Assembly: GCA_012729765.1 (NCBI GenBank)
Contig: JAAYCM010000119.1
Coordinates: 1 to 64,000, forward strand
DNA length: 64,000 nt
Source: Chloroflexota bacterium
GTDB taxonomy: Bacteria; Chloroflexota; Anaerolineae; Aggregatilineales; Aggregatilineaceae
Direction of reading: 5' to 3'
The notes beneath the pieces were generated by a model. That model did not search any database, was not told where the DNA came from, and saw nothing but the letters and a program-made list of their open reading frames with translations. Shown piece after piece: positions 32,364 to 41,900 of this stretch. The position numbers and the translations under genes are program-made. The first letter of the stretch is position 1, and each line of letters opens with the position of its first letter.

Positions 32364-33158
32364 CTAATCGAGCCGCGCCGCGAGGAACTGCCAGACCTGC
32401 TCAAAGACGATCTCGCGCTCGACATCCTGCGAGATGACGTGATCGCTCTGCTCCAGCGTGTGAACCACCAGATCGCGGCTGCGCACGTTGTCGGTGATCG
32501 TGGCCAGGTTGTCGTAAGGCACCGTGCCATCCTTCAGCGAGTAGATCAGCAGCAGCGGCACGGTGATCGCGTCCAGACGCCGGCGCACGACGCGCATCAG
32601 GCGGTAGAGCTGCCACGCCGAGGCGGTCGGGATGACATCGTAGGCGAGGCGGCCATAGACTTCGCGGCCCATCATCCGCTGCGCCTCTCGAATCTGCTCG
32701 TCCAGCTTGCCCGGCCAGTCCGTTTTGCGCGTATAGCGCCGGAAATGCTTGACGATCGGCGCAAACGGCAGCAGCGGCTCGTCCACGCGCAGCGGCGCGG
32801 CCAGGATCACGGCCCCATCTACCTGGCCGTTTGAGGCCGCCAGCAGGCTCAGCAGGCCGCCCATCGACAGGCCGACCGCGAACACCTTGCGGCAGCGTGC
32901 CCGCAGCAGCGCGATACCGTCCAGCACGCCCTCGTACCAGTCGGCCCAATGCTGGCGGCGCATCATGTCGGGATCGGTGCCGTGCCCGGCCAGCCGGGGC
33001 GCATAGACCGTCAGGCCGCGCGCGTGCAGATATTCGCCGAGCCAGAGCATCTCGTCCGGCGCAGCAGTGAAGCCGTGCGTACAGACACAGCCGACCGCGC
33101 CCCCGTCCAGCAGAAACGGTTCTGCACCGTGCCGAAGCTGAAGACTGGTCATATCCAT
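32364..33158 (-). CDS. Alpha/beta hydrolase, monoacylglycerol lipase/carboxylesterase Est30-like, 264 aa
   Basis: This is a small serine esterase. The oxyanion loop VCTHGFTAAPDEMLWLG, nucleophile Ser in FAVGLSMGGLLSLL (near residue 100), Asp in LIYSLKDGTVPYD and His in EQSDHVISQDVERE form the triad in the right order. A Met/Arg-rich cap lies between strands 6 and 7. This pattern fits Bacillus Est30-like carboxylesterases, which use monoacylglycerols and short esters. ATG 33158 has GGGAG six bases upstream; the open frame continues to 33317 but overlaps MITE copy 3. The upstream region 33159-33440 contains only that MITE and a promoter for the divergent gene. Confidence 0.9.
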   Translation of the reverse strand: MDMTSLQLRHGAEPFLLDGGAVGCVCTHGFTAAPDEMLWLGEYLHARGLTVYAPRLAGHGTDPDMMRRQHWADWYEGVLDGIALLRARCRKVFAVGLSMGGLLSLLAASNGQVDGAVILAAPLRVDEPLLPFAPIVKHFRRYTRKTDWPGKLDEQIREAQRMMGREVYGRLAYDVIPTASAWQLYRLMRVVRRRLDAITVPLLLIYSLKDGTVPYDNLATITDNVRSRDLVVHTLEQSDHVISQDVEREIVFEQVWQFLAARLD

Positions 33159-33222
33159 CGGAGTCTCCCTCAAGCAGTGGTCGCCAGCAGCACCACAGTC
33201 TACCATGCCGCACAGCCGCCGC

Positions 33223-33366
33223 CTAGAGGCTGTCAGGTGTTTCTGCCCCCCATCCCCCGGCCCCACGCTGTCACGGAAGGAAGGGGAGCACAACGGCGGT
33301 TTTGAAGTCCTTCCCACCTTGTGGGGGAAGGATTTAGGATGGGGGGTAAAAGATAACGGCCTCTAG
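33223..33366. mobile_element. MITE-like repeat, copy 3 (complete, 144 bp)
   Basis: It begins CTAGAGGCTGTCA and ends with TAACGGCCTCTAG, the matching terminal inverted repeat. The core has CCCCCCATCC near the left and GGATGGGGGG near the right, with GTCCTTCCCACCTTGTGG between. It lies between divergent genes here, not at a stop codon, so gene ends are a preference and not a rule. It lies within an otherwise gene-free stretch of about 280 bases. Confidence 0.85.
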
Positions 33367-33404
33367 CGCGTGCTGCCCCGGTGGGCGCGGGATGGGATCG
33401 CTGC

Positions 33405-33410
33405 TATACT
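33405..33410 (+). promoter_or_regulatory. Extended -10 promoter of the propeller gene at 33447
   Basis: TGCTATACT gives an extended -10 box at 33405-33410, 37 bases before the chosen ATG. The -35 region is GC-rich and shows no match. Confidence 0.4.
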
Positions 33411-33446
33411 GCGAGCAGACATAATGAGATAAAGGGGTGGATGAAG

Positions 33447-35147
33447 ATGAAACACCTGCGCCCGTTTCGCGTCTGGCTTGTGCTGGTGGTGCTGATCAGC
33501 CTGGTGTGGGGGATGATGCCGGCAGCCGCCCAGGATGAGCCGTTCCCGCTGCCCGCGCCGCTCTACATCCTGACGCCGGATCAGGCGGTCGTCCGGATCG
33601 ATCCGGCCAGCGGCGAGCAGACATTGCTCTCGCCAGAGGGGCAGCCGGTGGCGGATTTCGCCATCGCGCCGGGGGGCGCGTGGTATGCCTACCGGACATC
33701 GCTCAATAACGCGGTAATTGTTGCCGAGACGGCGGGCATGAGCGGGTTCGTGCTGGCGTTTGACATACCGCTCGCGCCGGAGAATGCCGCCGGGCAGACG
33801 ATAGCGTGGTCGCCGGATGCCGCGCGGCTGGCCTATCTCGTGCCGGATGGCGTGTCTATCGCGGAATTGGGCGCGGGCGAGTTTGGCGACGCGGCGATCC
33901 AGCAGGTCGGCGGCGCGTGGGTCGATCTGCACTGGGCTGGGCCGGACACACTGCTCGCCCAGGACACAGGCGGCCAGTGGCACAGCATCCAGCCGCAAAA
34001 TGGCACGTGGGCTGCCGTGTCGGTGGAGAGCGAGCCGCCCGATCCACAGCCGGTGATCGGCTCGCTGGGGGCGAACGGTGTCCAGATGGAGAACGGGCAG
34101 ATCGTGCCGGGCACGGCGGGCGCACGCGCCTTCGAATGGGGGCCGGAGCCGCCGCCGGTCGTCGCTGGTGTGCCGATGCCCGCCGACCTGACCTATCTCG
34201 CGCCGGACCAGTCCGGAGTCGATCAGGTCTGGTGGCTGCCGCAGTCTGGCGAACCGGCCCGGATGGTCACGGATTCAGCCGGGGGCGTGAGCGCCTATGC
34301 CGTCGCGCCGGGCGGTGCGCAAATCGCGACGATCGCGGGTGGGCAGTTGGTCGCGGCGCGGCTGGATGGCTCCGACCGCCGCGAGCTGGCGTCGCTGCTG
34401 ACCGAGAACACGCTGCCAGCGGTGAACTGGAGTCACGATGGCACGCAGCTTGCCTATCACGATCAGCGCGGCGTGTGGATCGTCCCGGCGGACGGCAGCC
34501 AGGCCCCGCGCCTGCTGCTGCAAAGCCAGTTTGCCGAGATCAATACCCGCGTGTATCTCAACCCGCGCTGGAGTCCTGATGGGGCGCGCCTGCTGGTGAC
34601 GATCGGTTTCTACGAGGGCGCGATTCAAGGCGTGGCGGATGTGGCAACCGGGGCGGTGACGGACCTGCAAGGCGTGAGTTCTACGCGCGGGCGCTGGATC
34701 GACGATGGGCGCGTGCTCGTGTGGTCGGCGTTCTACGGCTACGAGGTGCCGGGGCTGTACCTGCTCGACCCGGCCAACCCGCAGGCCCCGCCGCAGACGG
34801 TGCTGGATGAATCGGTCCCGGTGGTGGACGTGCGGCAGGCCGGGGATGGGACGTGGTATGTGCTGGCGGCATCGTCGGGCGGACTCGGCCCGCAGTTCTT
34901 ACGATTGCTGGCGGCTCCCACGCTGCAAGGGCCGTTCGAGCGTGTCTACGATGGTGGCGGGTTTGCCGAAGGCGCGCAGATCGTGCCGCCGGGCGATTCA
35001 ACCCCGGCGATGATGGCCGGCCTGCGCCAGGCCAGTTATGTCGAGGGCGTGCTCACCGGTGACCTGGTCGTGAACGATCTGCGCAGCGGGGAGCAGGTGC
35101 AGATCGCGGCACCGAGGCCGGTTCACCATGTGCAGTGGGTGAATTGA
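33447..35147 (+). CDS. Secreted TolB/WD40-like beta-propeller protein, 566 aa
   Basis: A signal peptide covers residues 1-28 (MKHLRPFRVWLVLVVLIS core, MPAAAQD cleavage region). The rest is an extended propeller with PD40-type blades, recognisable by SPDAARLAYL, APDQSGVDQVWWLP, SHDGTQLAYHDQRG and SPDGARLLVTIGF at about 50-60 residue spacing. AGGGG is nine bases upstream of ATG 33447; an in-frame ATG at 33441 is a less well-spaced alternative. Its style resembles the Ig-propeller at 18369, but it has no Ig domain. Binding of extracellular polymer or protein partners is typical for the fold; no enzyme motif is seen. Confidence 0.8.
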   Translation: MKHLRPFRVWLVLVVLISLVWGMMPAAAQDEPFPLPAPLYILTPDQAVVRIDPASGEQTLLSPEGQPVADFAIAPGGAWYAYRTSLNNAVIVAETAGMSGFVLAFDIPLAPENAAGQTIAWSPDAARLAYLVPDGVSIAELGAGEFGDAAIQQVGGAWVDLHWAGPDTLLAQDTGGQWHSIQPQNGTWAAVSVESEPPDPQPVIGSLGANGVQMENGQIVPGTAGARAFEWGPEPPPVVAGVPMPADLTYLAPDQSGVDQVWWLPQSGEPARMVTDSAGGVSAYAVAPGGAQIATIAGGQLVAARLDGSDRRELASLLTENTLPAVNWSHDGTQLAYHDQRGVWIVPADGSQAPRLLLQSQFAEINTRVYLNPRWSPDGARLLVTIGFYEGAIQGVADVATGAVTDLQGVSSTRGRWIDDGRVLVWSAFYGYEVPGLYLLDPANPQAPPQTVLDESVPVVDVRQAGDGTWYVLAASSGGLGPQFLRLLAAPTLQGPFERVYDGGGFAEGAQIVPPGDSTPAMMAGLRQASYVEGVLTGDLVVNDLRSGEQVQIAAPRPVHHVQWVN

Positions 35148-35158
35148 GCGCGCCAGGT

Positions 35159-35334
35159 GTAGGTTGTTATGCTCTTTGGAACGCTGAACGAGGCGAAGCC
35201 ACCCCTGCCCCCCCCCATCCTAAATCCTTCCCCCGCAAGGTCGGAAGGACCTGATAGCCGCTGCTGTTCTCCCCTTCCCTCCGTGAAACGTGGGGGAAGG
35301 GGTCGGGGGATGGGGGGAATGCAACAGCCTCTAG
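35159..35334. mobile_element. MITE-like repeat, copy 4 (complete, opposite orientation)
   Basis: This copy is inverted relative to copies 2 and 3. It begins GTAGGTTGTTATGC, passes through a CTTTGGAACG segment that is the complement of the right flank of copy 2, and ends in GCAACAGCCTCTAG at 35334. CTA at 35331-35333 forms the TAG stop codon of the minus-strand GNAT gene. It fills nearly the whole gap between the two convergent genes (35148-35330). Confidence 0.82.
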
Positions 35335-35825
35335 CGATCCTGATCAGGCTCGTCGTCCAGGCATTTTTCCATGATCAGCCCGGCTTCACCATCGCGGTAG
35401 TAGCCGGGCCGCCGCGTGACGAACTGGTAGCCGGTGGCTTCATAGAGCCGGATCGCGGGCATATTGCTGGCGCGCACTGTCAGGCGGATGCAGGCCGCGT
35501 CGAGTTGGGATTCGCAGGCGGCCAGCAGGCGGCGACCCAGGCCCCGGCGCTGGTGATCGGGGCTGATGCCGAGGGTGATGATCCAGCCGTAGCGATCGTG
35601 GCGGGGCGGCGCACCGGCGGCGAATCCGGCCAGCGCGCCATCCGGCGCGACATACTTGAGCACGACGGTGCCGGGCCAAAACAGCAGCAGCAGCAGGTCG
35701 AAATAGGAGTAGGCGTCGAGCGGGAAGATCACGCGCTCCAAGCGGTAAACCGCGCGCAAATCCCCCAGTGCCGCCGGCTCGATGTGATAGTCTGCCGGGC
35801 CTGATCCGGCCTCTGGCGCGTTCAC
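35331..35825 (-). CDS. GNAT family N-acetyltransferase, 164 aa
   Basis: This is a single-domain GNAT. The acetyl-CoA binding motif reads LGISPDHQRRGLGRRLL (near residue 95), preceded by a WIITL strand and followed by LTVRASNMPAIRLYEATGYQ, the motif B region. The RimI-like layout suggests acetylation of a protein N terminus or small amine. GTG 35825 is the only sensible start, two bases after the upstream gene's stop; the longer open frame overlaps that gene. The TAG stop comes from the CTAG end of MITE copy 4, so the natural C terminus may have been trimmed or replaced. It is probably cotranscribed with the coiled-coil gene at 35827. Confidence 0.85.
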   Translation of the reverse strand: MNAPEAGSGPADYHIEPAALGDLRAVYRLERVIFPLDAYSYFDLLLLLFWPGTVVLKYVAPDGALAGFAAGAPPRHDRYGWIITLGISPDHQRRGLGRRLLAACESQLDAACIRLTVRASNMPAIRLYEATGYQFVTRRPGYYRDGEAGLIMEKCLDDEPDQDR

Positions 35826-35826
35826 G

Positions 35827-36654
35827 TCACGACGACTTATAGCTGCTGGCGGTATACTGCTGGACTTCGTCGATTGCCAGAATGGTATCTTGCAGCGAGT
35901 CGATCTCGTCGCGGATCTCAGTTTGCAGGCGTTGGGTGCGGGCGCTGTCGGCGTCTTTGGCATCGATCAACTGCACCTGCGTATAGACGGTGGCGAGCGC
36001 CGAGAGCGTGTGATCGAGCTGGATGTCGGCCCGCTTGATGTTATTTTCCAGGCTGCGCAGGTTGGCAAGCTGGGTTTCTTTGGTCTGGAGCGCTTCTTCA
36101 AGCTCGGCGCGCACCGAGGAATCGGTTTCGCGCTGGAGCTTATAGCGCAGGTTTTCGAGCTCCTGCGGGACCATGCGCCGGTCGCGCGCGATCAGGTGGT
36201 TCTCCTCATAGGCGTCCAGGCGCTGCGCCAGCCGGTAGATCTGCTCGATCCAGTCGGCGACTTCTTCGCCCGTCTGCTCGATATGCGTGCGCATCACGCC
36301 GCTGTGCCGCCGGGCCGCTTCCATGATCAGCCGCCGGTATTCGAGCGCGCGCTTAAGCCGCTCGCGGGCGCTGGGATTGCGCACATCTTCCGGGCGGAAG
36401 CGCTGTGAGAGCATCCGGTCCACCGCATCCTCAGCCGCCTCAGGATCGGTGACAGTCACGCCGAGGTAGATCGCCTCGGCCACCGCCCCGAACGCCAGCC
36501 AGAACCACGCCTGCCACCATTCAAACGGCGCGTAGCCCAGCCCGAACAGGGCGATCGAGAGGGCGATGATCACGGCGCTCTCGACGCTGAAGAAGGCGTC
36601 GCTGAGGATCGCTCGCCAGGCACGCGTGCGCATTTCATCTTTTGGATTCGTCAC
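35827..36654 (-). CDS. Membrane-anchored coiled-coil protein upstream of GNAT, 275 aa
   Basis: I recognise no named family. Two hydrophobic segments (SAVIIALSIALFGLGYAPF and WWQAWFWLAFGAVAEAIYLGV) at residues 23-65 form an N-terminal hairpin. A cytoplasmic region rich in Arg, Glu and Gln follows, with long heptad repeats, residues 90-270 (AQRLDAYEENHLIARDRRMV onwards). It begins about 175 bases downstream of the PspA stop on the same strand and has PspA-like coiled-coil content, so a link to membrane-stress response is possible but unproven. It ends next to the GNAT start. Confidence 0.7.
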   Translation of the reverse strand: MTNPKDEMRTRAWRAILSDAFFSVESAVIIALSIALFGLGYAPFEWWQAWFWLAFGAVAEAIYLGVTVTDPEAAEDAVDRMLSQRFRPEDVRNPSARERLKRALEYRRLIMEAARRHSGVMRTHIEQTGEEVADWIEQIYRLAQRLDAYEENHLIARDRRMVPQELENLRYKLQRETDSSVRAELEEALQTKETQLANLRSLENNIKRADIQLDHTLSALATVYTQVQLIDAKDADSARTQRLQTEIRDEIDSLQDTILAIDEVQQYTASSYKSS

Positions 36655-36757
36655 GGTTGTATCACCCTAAACCTAAATCGCACGGGCGGTATGCACCAAT
36701 TTTACCCCGGCGGTCGGCGCAGTCCCAACCGGGCCGGGCGCAGACCCGATAAGAAGC

Positions 36758-36785
36758 ACCGGGGCGCAGTCGGTTGCGCCCCGGT
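36758..36785 (-). terminator. Terminator of pspA
   Basis: On the minus strand ACCGGGGCGCA pairs perfectly (11 bp) with TGCGCCCCGGT over a short loop, followed by GCTTCTTATC. It lies 45 bases after the PspA stop codon. The T-tract is weak but the stem is very strong. Confidence 0.6.
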
Positions 36786-36829
36786 CGAGGTGTCGTTGAT
36801 GAGCAGGGCCGGGCAGCTTCGCGCGTGGG

Positions 36830-37522
36830 CTAGCTGCCGCTGCTGCCTTCCAGGCCGAGGCGCTGGCGGCGTTCTTCGAGCTGAAGCTCGATCTCGCTGG
36901 TGCCGATTGCCTCGTCGATCTGGTCGCGGACGTTGGTGCTCGCCATTTCCAGACGGGCCTCTTCGCGGTCGAGCCGGGCGCGAATCTGGTCGCCGAGGCG
37001 CTGGACATCTTCGTCGCCCACACCCGCCAGATCGTCCAGGCTCTTGACCGTGCGCGTGGTCAGCTCCTTGGCTTCGACCAGTTCCAGCAGGGCCTTGAGG
37101 TGCTCGCGCTCCTGCTTGATCGTCGTCAGCTTGGCTTCAAGCTTGAGCTTGGCGTCGAGCATGCGACGATATTCCTGCTCCTGCCCCTGCCACTGCTCAT
37201 AATATTCCTGGGCAAGCTGCTGTTTCTGGTTCAGCTCGGCCTGGGCGGCGGTGGCGAGATCGTTCTTGCCGCGCATGAGCAGGGTGTCGATATCGCGGTC
37301 GAGCTTTTCGGCAGCCGCCGCGAATTCCTCGTATTTGCGCTTGAGCGTCTTGACCGTGCCGCCGATGGTGGCCGCCGCGTCTTCGAGGGCATCCAGGTTG
37401 CGCTCGGCCTGCCGGATATACTCGTCCATCACCTTGACCGAGTTGGCTTCGAGGGCCTGGTCAACCAGCCCGTGAATGTTCGCCGAAATCAGGGTGTTGA
37501 TCTTTTGAAGCAGTGATGCCAT
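36830..37522 (-). CDS. pspA: PspA/IM30 family membrane-protecting protein, 230 aa
   Basis: This ESCRT-III-like protein is almost entirely helical. The N-terminal amphipathic helix (MASLLQKINTLISANIHGL) binds membrane. The long coiled-coil hairpin follows, with the family motif ANSVKVMDEYIRQAERNLDAL and a QKQQLAQEYYEQW stretch. A Gly/Ser-rich tail follows RRQRLGLEG. Members assemble into rods and rings that repair stressed membranes. It stands alone with its own terminator and a 218-base upstream gap (37523-37740), which contains possible -10 sequences and a GC-rich hairpin but no gene. No PspF/PspB/PspC-like gene is adjacent. Confidence 0.9.
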   Translation of the reverse strand: MASLLQKINTLISANIHGLVDQALEANSVKVMDEYIRQAERNLDALEDAAATIGGTVKTLKRKYEEFAAAAEKLDRDIDTLLMRGKNDLATAAQAELNQKQQLAQEYYEQWQGQEQEYRRMLDAKLKLEAKLTTIKQEREHLKALLELVEAKELTTRTVKSLDDLAGVGDEDVQRLGDQIRARLDREEARLEMASTNVRDQIDEAIGTSEIELQLEERRQRLGLEGSSGS

Positions 37523-37740
37523 TGTAAGGTTTCCTCCCCATATCCTGATGGGTGCCTACGGTACATGCGCCAAAGCCGGATGCGCAAGTCTGGCAAGCGG
37601 CCACCTGCTTTCAGGTCGCGGGCCGGTTGCCAGCCGTTCACATCACTGCTCCAGCTAGAGTACTTCTATACTAGCATATTCCCCGTATTGCCTCTGACGG
37701 TGCGCTGACGCTCATCTGACAGCCGCGCCGCAGGCTGCCT

Positions 37741-38880
37741 TCACAGCGGGATGTCTGCTGTATTATCCGCAACCGGCAGGTGGATGACAAATGTTGTGCC
37801 ACGCCCAGAGCTGTCGATGGAAATACTGCCGCCGTGCAGCCGGATCACGCCATCGACAATCGCCAGACCAGAGCCAGCGCCCTGATCCTCATACTTACTA
37901 CGATCAATCTGGTAAAAGCTCTCGAAAATGTGCTCCATTTCGTGCTGGGGAATCCCGCGCCCCTGATCGTGCACGGCCAGGCAGAGAAATTTGTCCTGGG
38001 CATAGGCGCGCAGGGTGACGACCGCGCCGGGCTTTTCGTCGGAGAACTTGATCGCGTTGTCCACCAGGCATTCCAGGGCGGCGATCAGATAATCGCGGTC
38101 GGCCATCACCGGCGGCAGATCGGGAGCGACCTCGATCTTCAGCTCGACGCGGTGTTCCTGGGCGATATCGATATACTTGCTCTCGACGTCGGCCAGCATT
38201 CCGACATAATCATCCACGCGCCGGTTGCGCCAGCGATAGGTATTCTCGGCCTCACCGGTTTCCAGCTCGACCAGCAGGATGAAATTCTCGACCAGCCGGC
38301 GCAGGCGGTTGGCCCCGGCGTTGATGCCGCGCAGGAAGTTGCGCATATCTTCTACGCGCAGCTCGTTAGCGTCGCGGTGGAGCATATCGGCGTAGGCAAC
38401 CACGTAGGTGAGCGGCGTGCGCAGCTCGTGATTGAGGATGGTCAGGATATTGTGCTTGATATCGGCCACCTCACCGTGCCAGACCGCGTCAAGCTGCTTC
38501 TTGCGGTCGAGCTTGGCCGAGACGGCGACCAGCAAATCATCAGCATCAAACGGCTTGACGACATAATCCTCGGCGCCCATACGCTTGCCCCGGTGGATGT
38601 CGTCGCGCTCGCCCCTGGCAGTGAGAAAGATGAACGGGATGGCGACCCAGTTCTCAACGGCGCGCACCGCATTGAAGAAGTCATAGCCATCCATACGCGG
38701 CATCATGATATCCGAGACGATGAGATCTGGGGGGCGGGGATGCGCGCGCAGCACATCCAGCCCTGCCATGCCGTTAGTGGCGGTCAATACATCGTAACCG
38801 TTCAGTTCCAGGATATCCCGGATGCCTTCCATCAGGTGCATATCATCTTCGACAACGAGGATGGTGGCTTTATTCTCCAA
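37741..38880 (-). CDS. Receiver-histidine kinase hybrid (REC-HisKA-HATPase), 379 aa
   Basis: The receiver comes first (residues 1-125), with VEDDMHL, phospho-acceptor Asp in LIVSDIMMPRMDGYDF, Thr in IFLTARGE and Lys in YVVKPFDADDLL. HisKA (residues 150-220) has the phospho-His in ILNHELRTPLTYVV. HATPase (about 235-370) has ALECLVDNAIKFSD, HDQGRGIPQ and GAGSGLAIVDGVI. No membrane helix or sensor domain is present, so it should receive phosphate or signals from a partner through its REC domain. It follows the six-GAF kinase by 23 bases and is the last gene of that sensory operon. Confidence 0.9.
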   Translation of the reverse strand: MENKATILVVEDDMHLMEGIRDILELNGYDVLTATNGMAGLDVLRAHPRPPDLIVSDIMMPRMDGYDFFNAVRAVENWVAIPFIFLTARGERDDIHRGKRMGAEDYVVKPFDADDLLVAVSAKLDRKKQLDAVWHGEVADIKHNILTILNHELRTPLTYVVAYADMLHRDANELRVEDMRNFLRGINAGANRLRRLVENFILLVELETGEAENTYRWRNRRVDDYVGMLADVESKYIDIAQEHRVELKIEVAPDLPPVMADRDYLIAALECLVDNAIKFSDEKPGAVVTLRAYAQDKFLCLAVHDQGRGIPQHEMEHIFESFYQIDRSKYEDQGAGSGLAIVDGVIRLHGGSISIDSSGRGTTFVIHLPVADNTADIPL

Positions 38881-38903
38881 GGTTGCCTCTCCTGACCAGG
38901 GCG

Positions 38904-41900
38904 CTACGACTCGCTCGTATTATGAGGCGGCAGCAAAAGCCGGAAGGTGCTGCCCTGGTTTGGCTGACTCTCAACTTCTATCTGTCCGTCATGCAAATCT
39001 ATTATTTCTTTTATTATGGCTAAACCTAACCCGGTTCCAGGGATGTTGGGATTAACGTTTGAGCCGCGATAAAAACGCTCGAAAATTTTAGATAGCTCGT
39101 CTGTTGGAATCCCGATGCCTGTATCCGTCACCTCTATCATAACCCATTTTGGATCGTCCTGCTCATAAGCCTGTATCCGGCTGCGTACAACGATCAGGCC
39201 GCCTTCGGGCGTATAATTGATCGCGTTGGCGACCAGGTTGGTCAGCATCCGCACGACCTGATCGCGGTTGCCTAGCAGGCCGGGCAGCGCACTGTCGGGG
39301 TTCTCGTAGAGCAGGCGCTGCTGCTTGCTCTCGGCCAGCGCGCTGTTGTCCTGAATCACCGTCTCGATCAGGTGGTGCAGATCGATCGGTTCACGAATCT
39401 GGGGCCGGGACTGGCGCTGCTCGCTTTGCAGGCGCGAGAGATCGAGCAGATCGACGATCAGGCGCTCCAGCCGGGCGACTTCGCGCTCCATCACACTCAG
39501 ATAATTGGCGCGGCGTTCGGGCCGTCCATGCTGGAGCAGCGAGAGATAGAGCTTGAGATTGGCCAGTGGAGTGCGCAGTTCGTGCGAGACATTCGACACG
39601 AACAGGTCTTTCATCCGGTCAAGCTCTTGCAGCCGCGAAATATCGCGCAGGACGACGACCGATCCCAACACCGCGCTCTCGGAGACGACGCGCGCGGCTT
39701 TGGCCTGGAGCGATACCGGTCCCAACTCGATCACTTCCGTGCAGTCGCGCGTCCCGCTGTCGGCCTGGAGCGACGACGCAACCAGCGCGTGGATGCGTGC
39801 GCCGAGGTCCATCGCCAGATCGTAGTGATCGAACAACTGCTTGGCGACGGGATTGGTCATCACGACCTGTTCGTTCAGGTCAAAGACGATCACCGCGTCG
39901 GCCAGCGAGCGCAGGATTGCTTCGGTGCGCTCCTGCTGGCGGCGGATCTCAAGCGTGCGCTCGCTGACACGCGCTTCCAGCTCCAGCGTCTGGTGGCGGA
40001 CACGCTCGAACAGGCGCGCGTTGGAGATCGAGATCGCAAGCTGGGCGGCGAGCGGCTCCAGCACGTCGAGATCGTGCTGGGTGATGTTGTCATGACCGGC
40101 GCGGTCCACCACCAGGCAGCCGATGGCTTCATCTGCGATCAACAGCGGGATCGCCAGCGAGCAGCAGTCGATCGTCGTGTCTTCCGCGATATGGCACGGG
40201 CGGTTTTGCAGCACGGTTTCGGCGTGACGCACCACCTGTTCGGCCAGCCTGTCCATCGACTGATAATAGGCCGCGGCCCGGTCGGGGTCCAGCGGGCGCT
40301 GGCGGCCAAAGACCGAGTGGACGACAAGCTGCCGGTCCTCGACCAGCAGCAGGCCGATATAGTCGTAGTTCAGCGTCTCGAACAGCTTGCGCGCCACGCC
40401 TTCGATCAGCCCTTGCAGCGCCAGGATCGCCGTCGCATAGCGGCTCACCTCGTTGACCAGCCGGAGCTGCTCCAGCCGGCGGCGCGCCTCGTCGAACAGC
40501 GTCGCGTTTTGAATCGCCAGCGCGGCCTGCACGCCCAACAGCCCGATCTGATCGGTCAGCCAGCTCGAAAACGCATCGGGATCGTGCGCGTCGATCAGCA
40601 GCAGCGTGCCGATTGGGACATCGGCCTTGAGCAGCGGGACGGCGATAGCGGCCTGTGCCCCGGTGCGCGTCATCAGCTCGGCATCCAGCACGCCGGGATG
40701 CTCGGCCAGCCGGTTGATGTATTGGGGCCGCCAATGGTGTAGCACGCGCACCGGCAGCAGCGTTTTATCGTCCGCCAGGGAGTAAGTCGAGCCGATGAAG
40801 TCGTCTGCGCCCAGGCCCGCCGCCGCTGCGCCGACCAGCCGGTCGCCTTCGAGCAGCCAGATATAGGCTCCGTGTGTTTCGAACACGGCCATGCTCTCGT
40901 AGCAGATCAGGGTCAGCACGGTTTCGCGGTCCAGCTCGGCGCTGATCGCCAGCCCCAGCCGCCCCATATCAGTCGAGAGCGCTTCGCGCCGCATGGCGAC
41001 CTCGAACAGCGCGGCGTTGTCCATCAGCACACCCAACTGCTGGCCGATACTCGTCAGCAGCGTTTGAAGCTCGGCGTTCAGCGCGGCGGACCCGTTGGGG
41101 CAGACGCTCAGCAGCCCGATCCTGGTGCCGTGCGAGACGAGCGGCACACTGAAAAAGTCGAGCGTGCGCCCGTCGGGCAGCGTCAGGGTGGGTAGGCTGG
41201 CCTGGGCGGGCAGGCGTTGGAGCTGGTCCAGCGTTTGATCGGGCACGCCCGCCGCCGCCCGCAAGCGCAGAATCCGGTCGTTGGTGTCAAGTTGATGGAT
41301 CGTCCCGGCATCCAGGCTCAGCGCTTCCAGGACATGAGCCAGCGACACGCTCAGCAGGTTGTCCTGGGTGAGCGCTTCGTTGCTGGCCGCCAGGATGGTA
41401 TTCAACGCGCCCAGCGCCCGGTTTTGGCGGCTGGCTTCGTCCAGCAGCCGGAAGTTTTCGATAGCCGCCGCGATCTGGTTGGCAAAAAGCTGCACGACCT
41501 GGAAGTCGTCCGGCGTGAAGCGGAACGGCTCGCGCCCGTTGACATTCAGGATGCCGACGACATGATCGCGCACGATCAGCGGCGCGCCGATCCACGACCC
41601 GATCGGTGGCGCGTCGGCAGCGACCGCCCGCCAGCGGTAGTCGTGCCGGGTGTCGAGCACGATGAGCGGCCTTTTTTCCTCGATAAGCTGCCGGATGAGG
41701 GGATAGTCGGTGAAGGGCTTGCTGCGCGTCGCGGTCGGGCTGTCGCTTGGCAGCGCGACCGGGTAGCGAACGTAAGTCGTCCAGGCGGTGCGCGCCGGAT
41801 TGATCAGCCCGATGTTGGCCTGCTCGAAAGGCAGTATACGGGCCAGATTGCTGAGCGCCTTTGAAAGGGCACTGTCAAGATCGGGGCTGGTCGCCAGATC

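Noticed and set aside
26102-35334. CRISPR array from the repeated GTCCTTCCCACCTTGTGG segments
   Set aside because: The copies are kilobases apart, in both orientations and with inverted termini, so they are dispersed MITE-like elements and not a repeat-spacer array.
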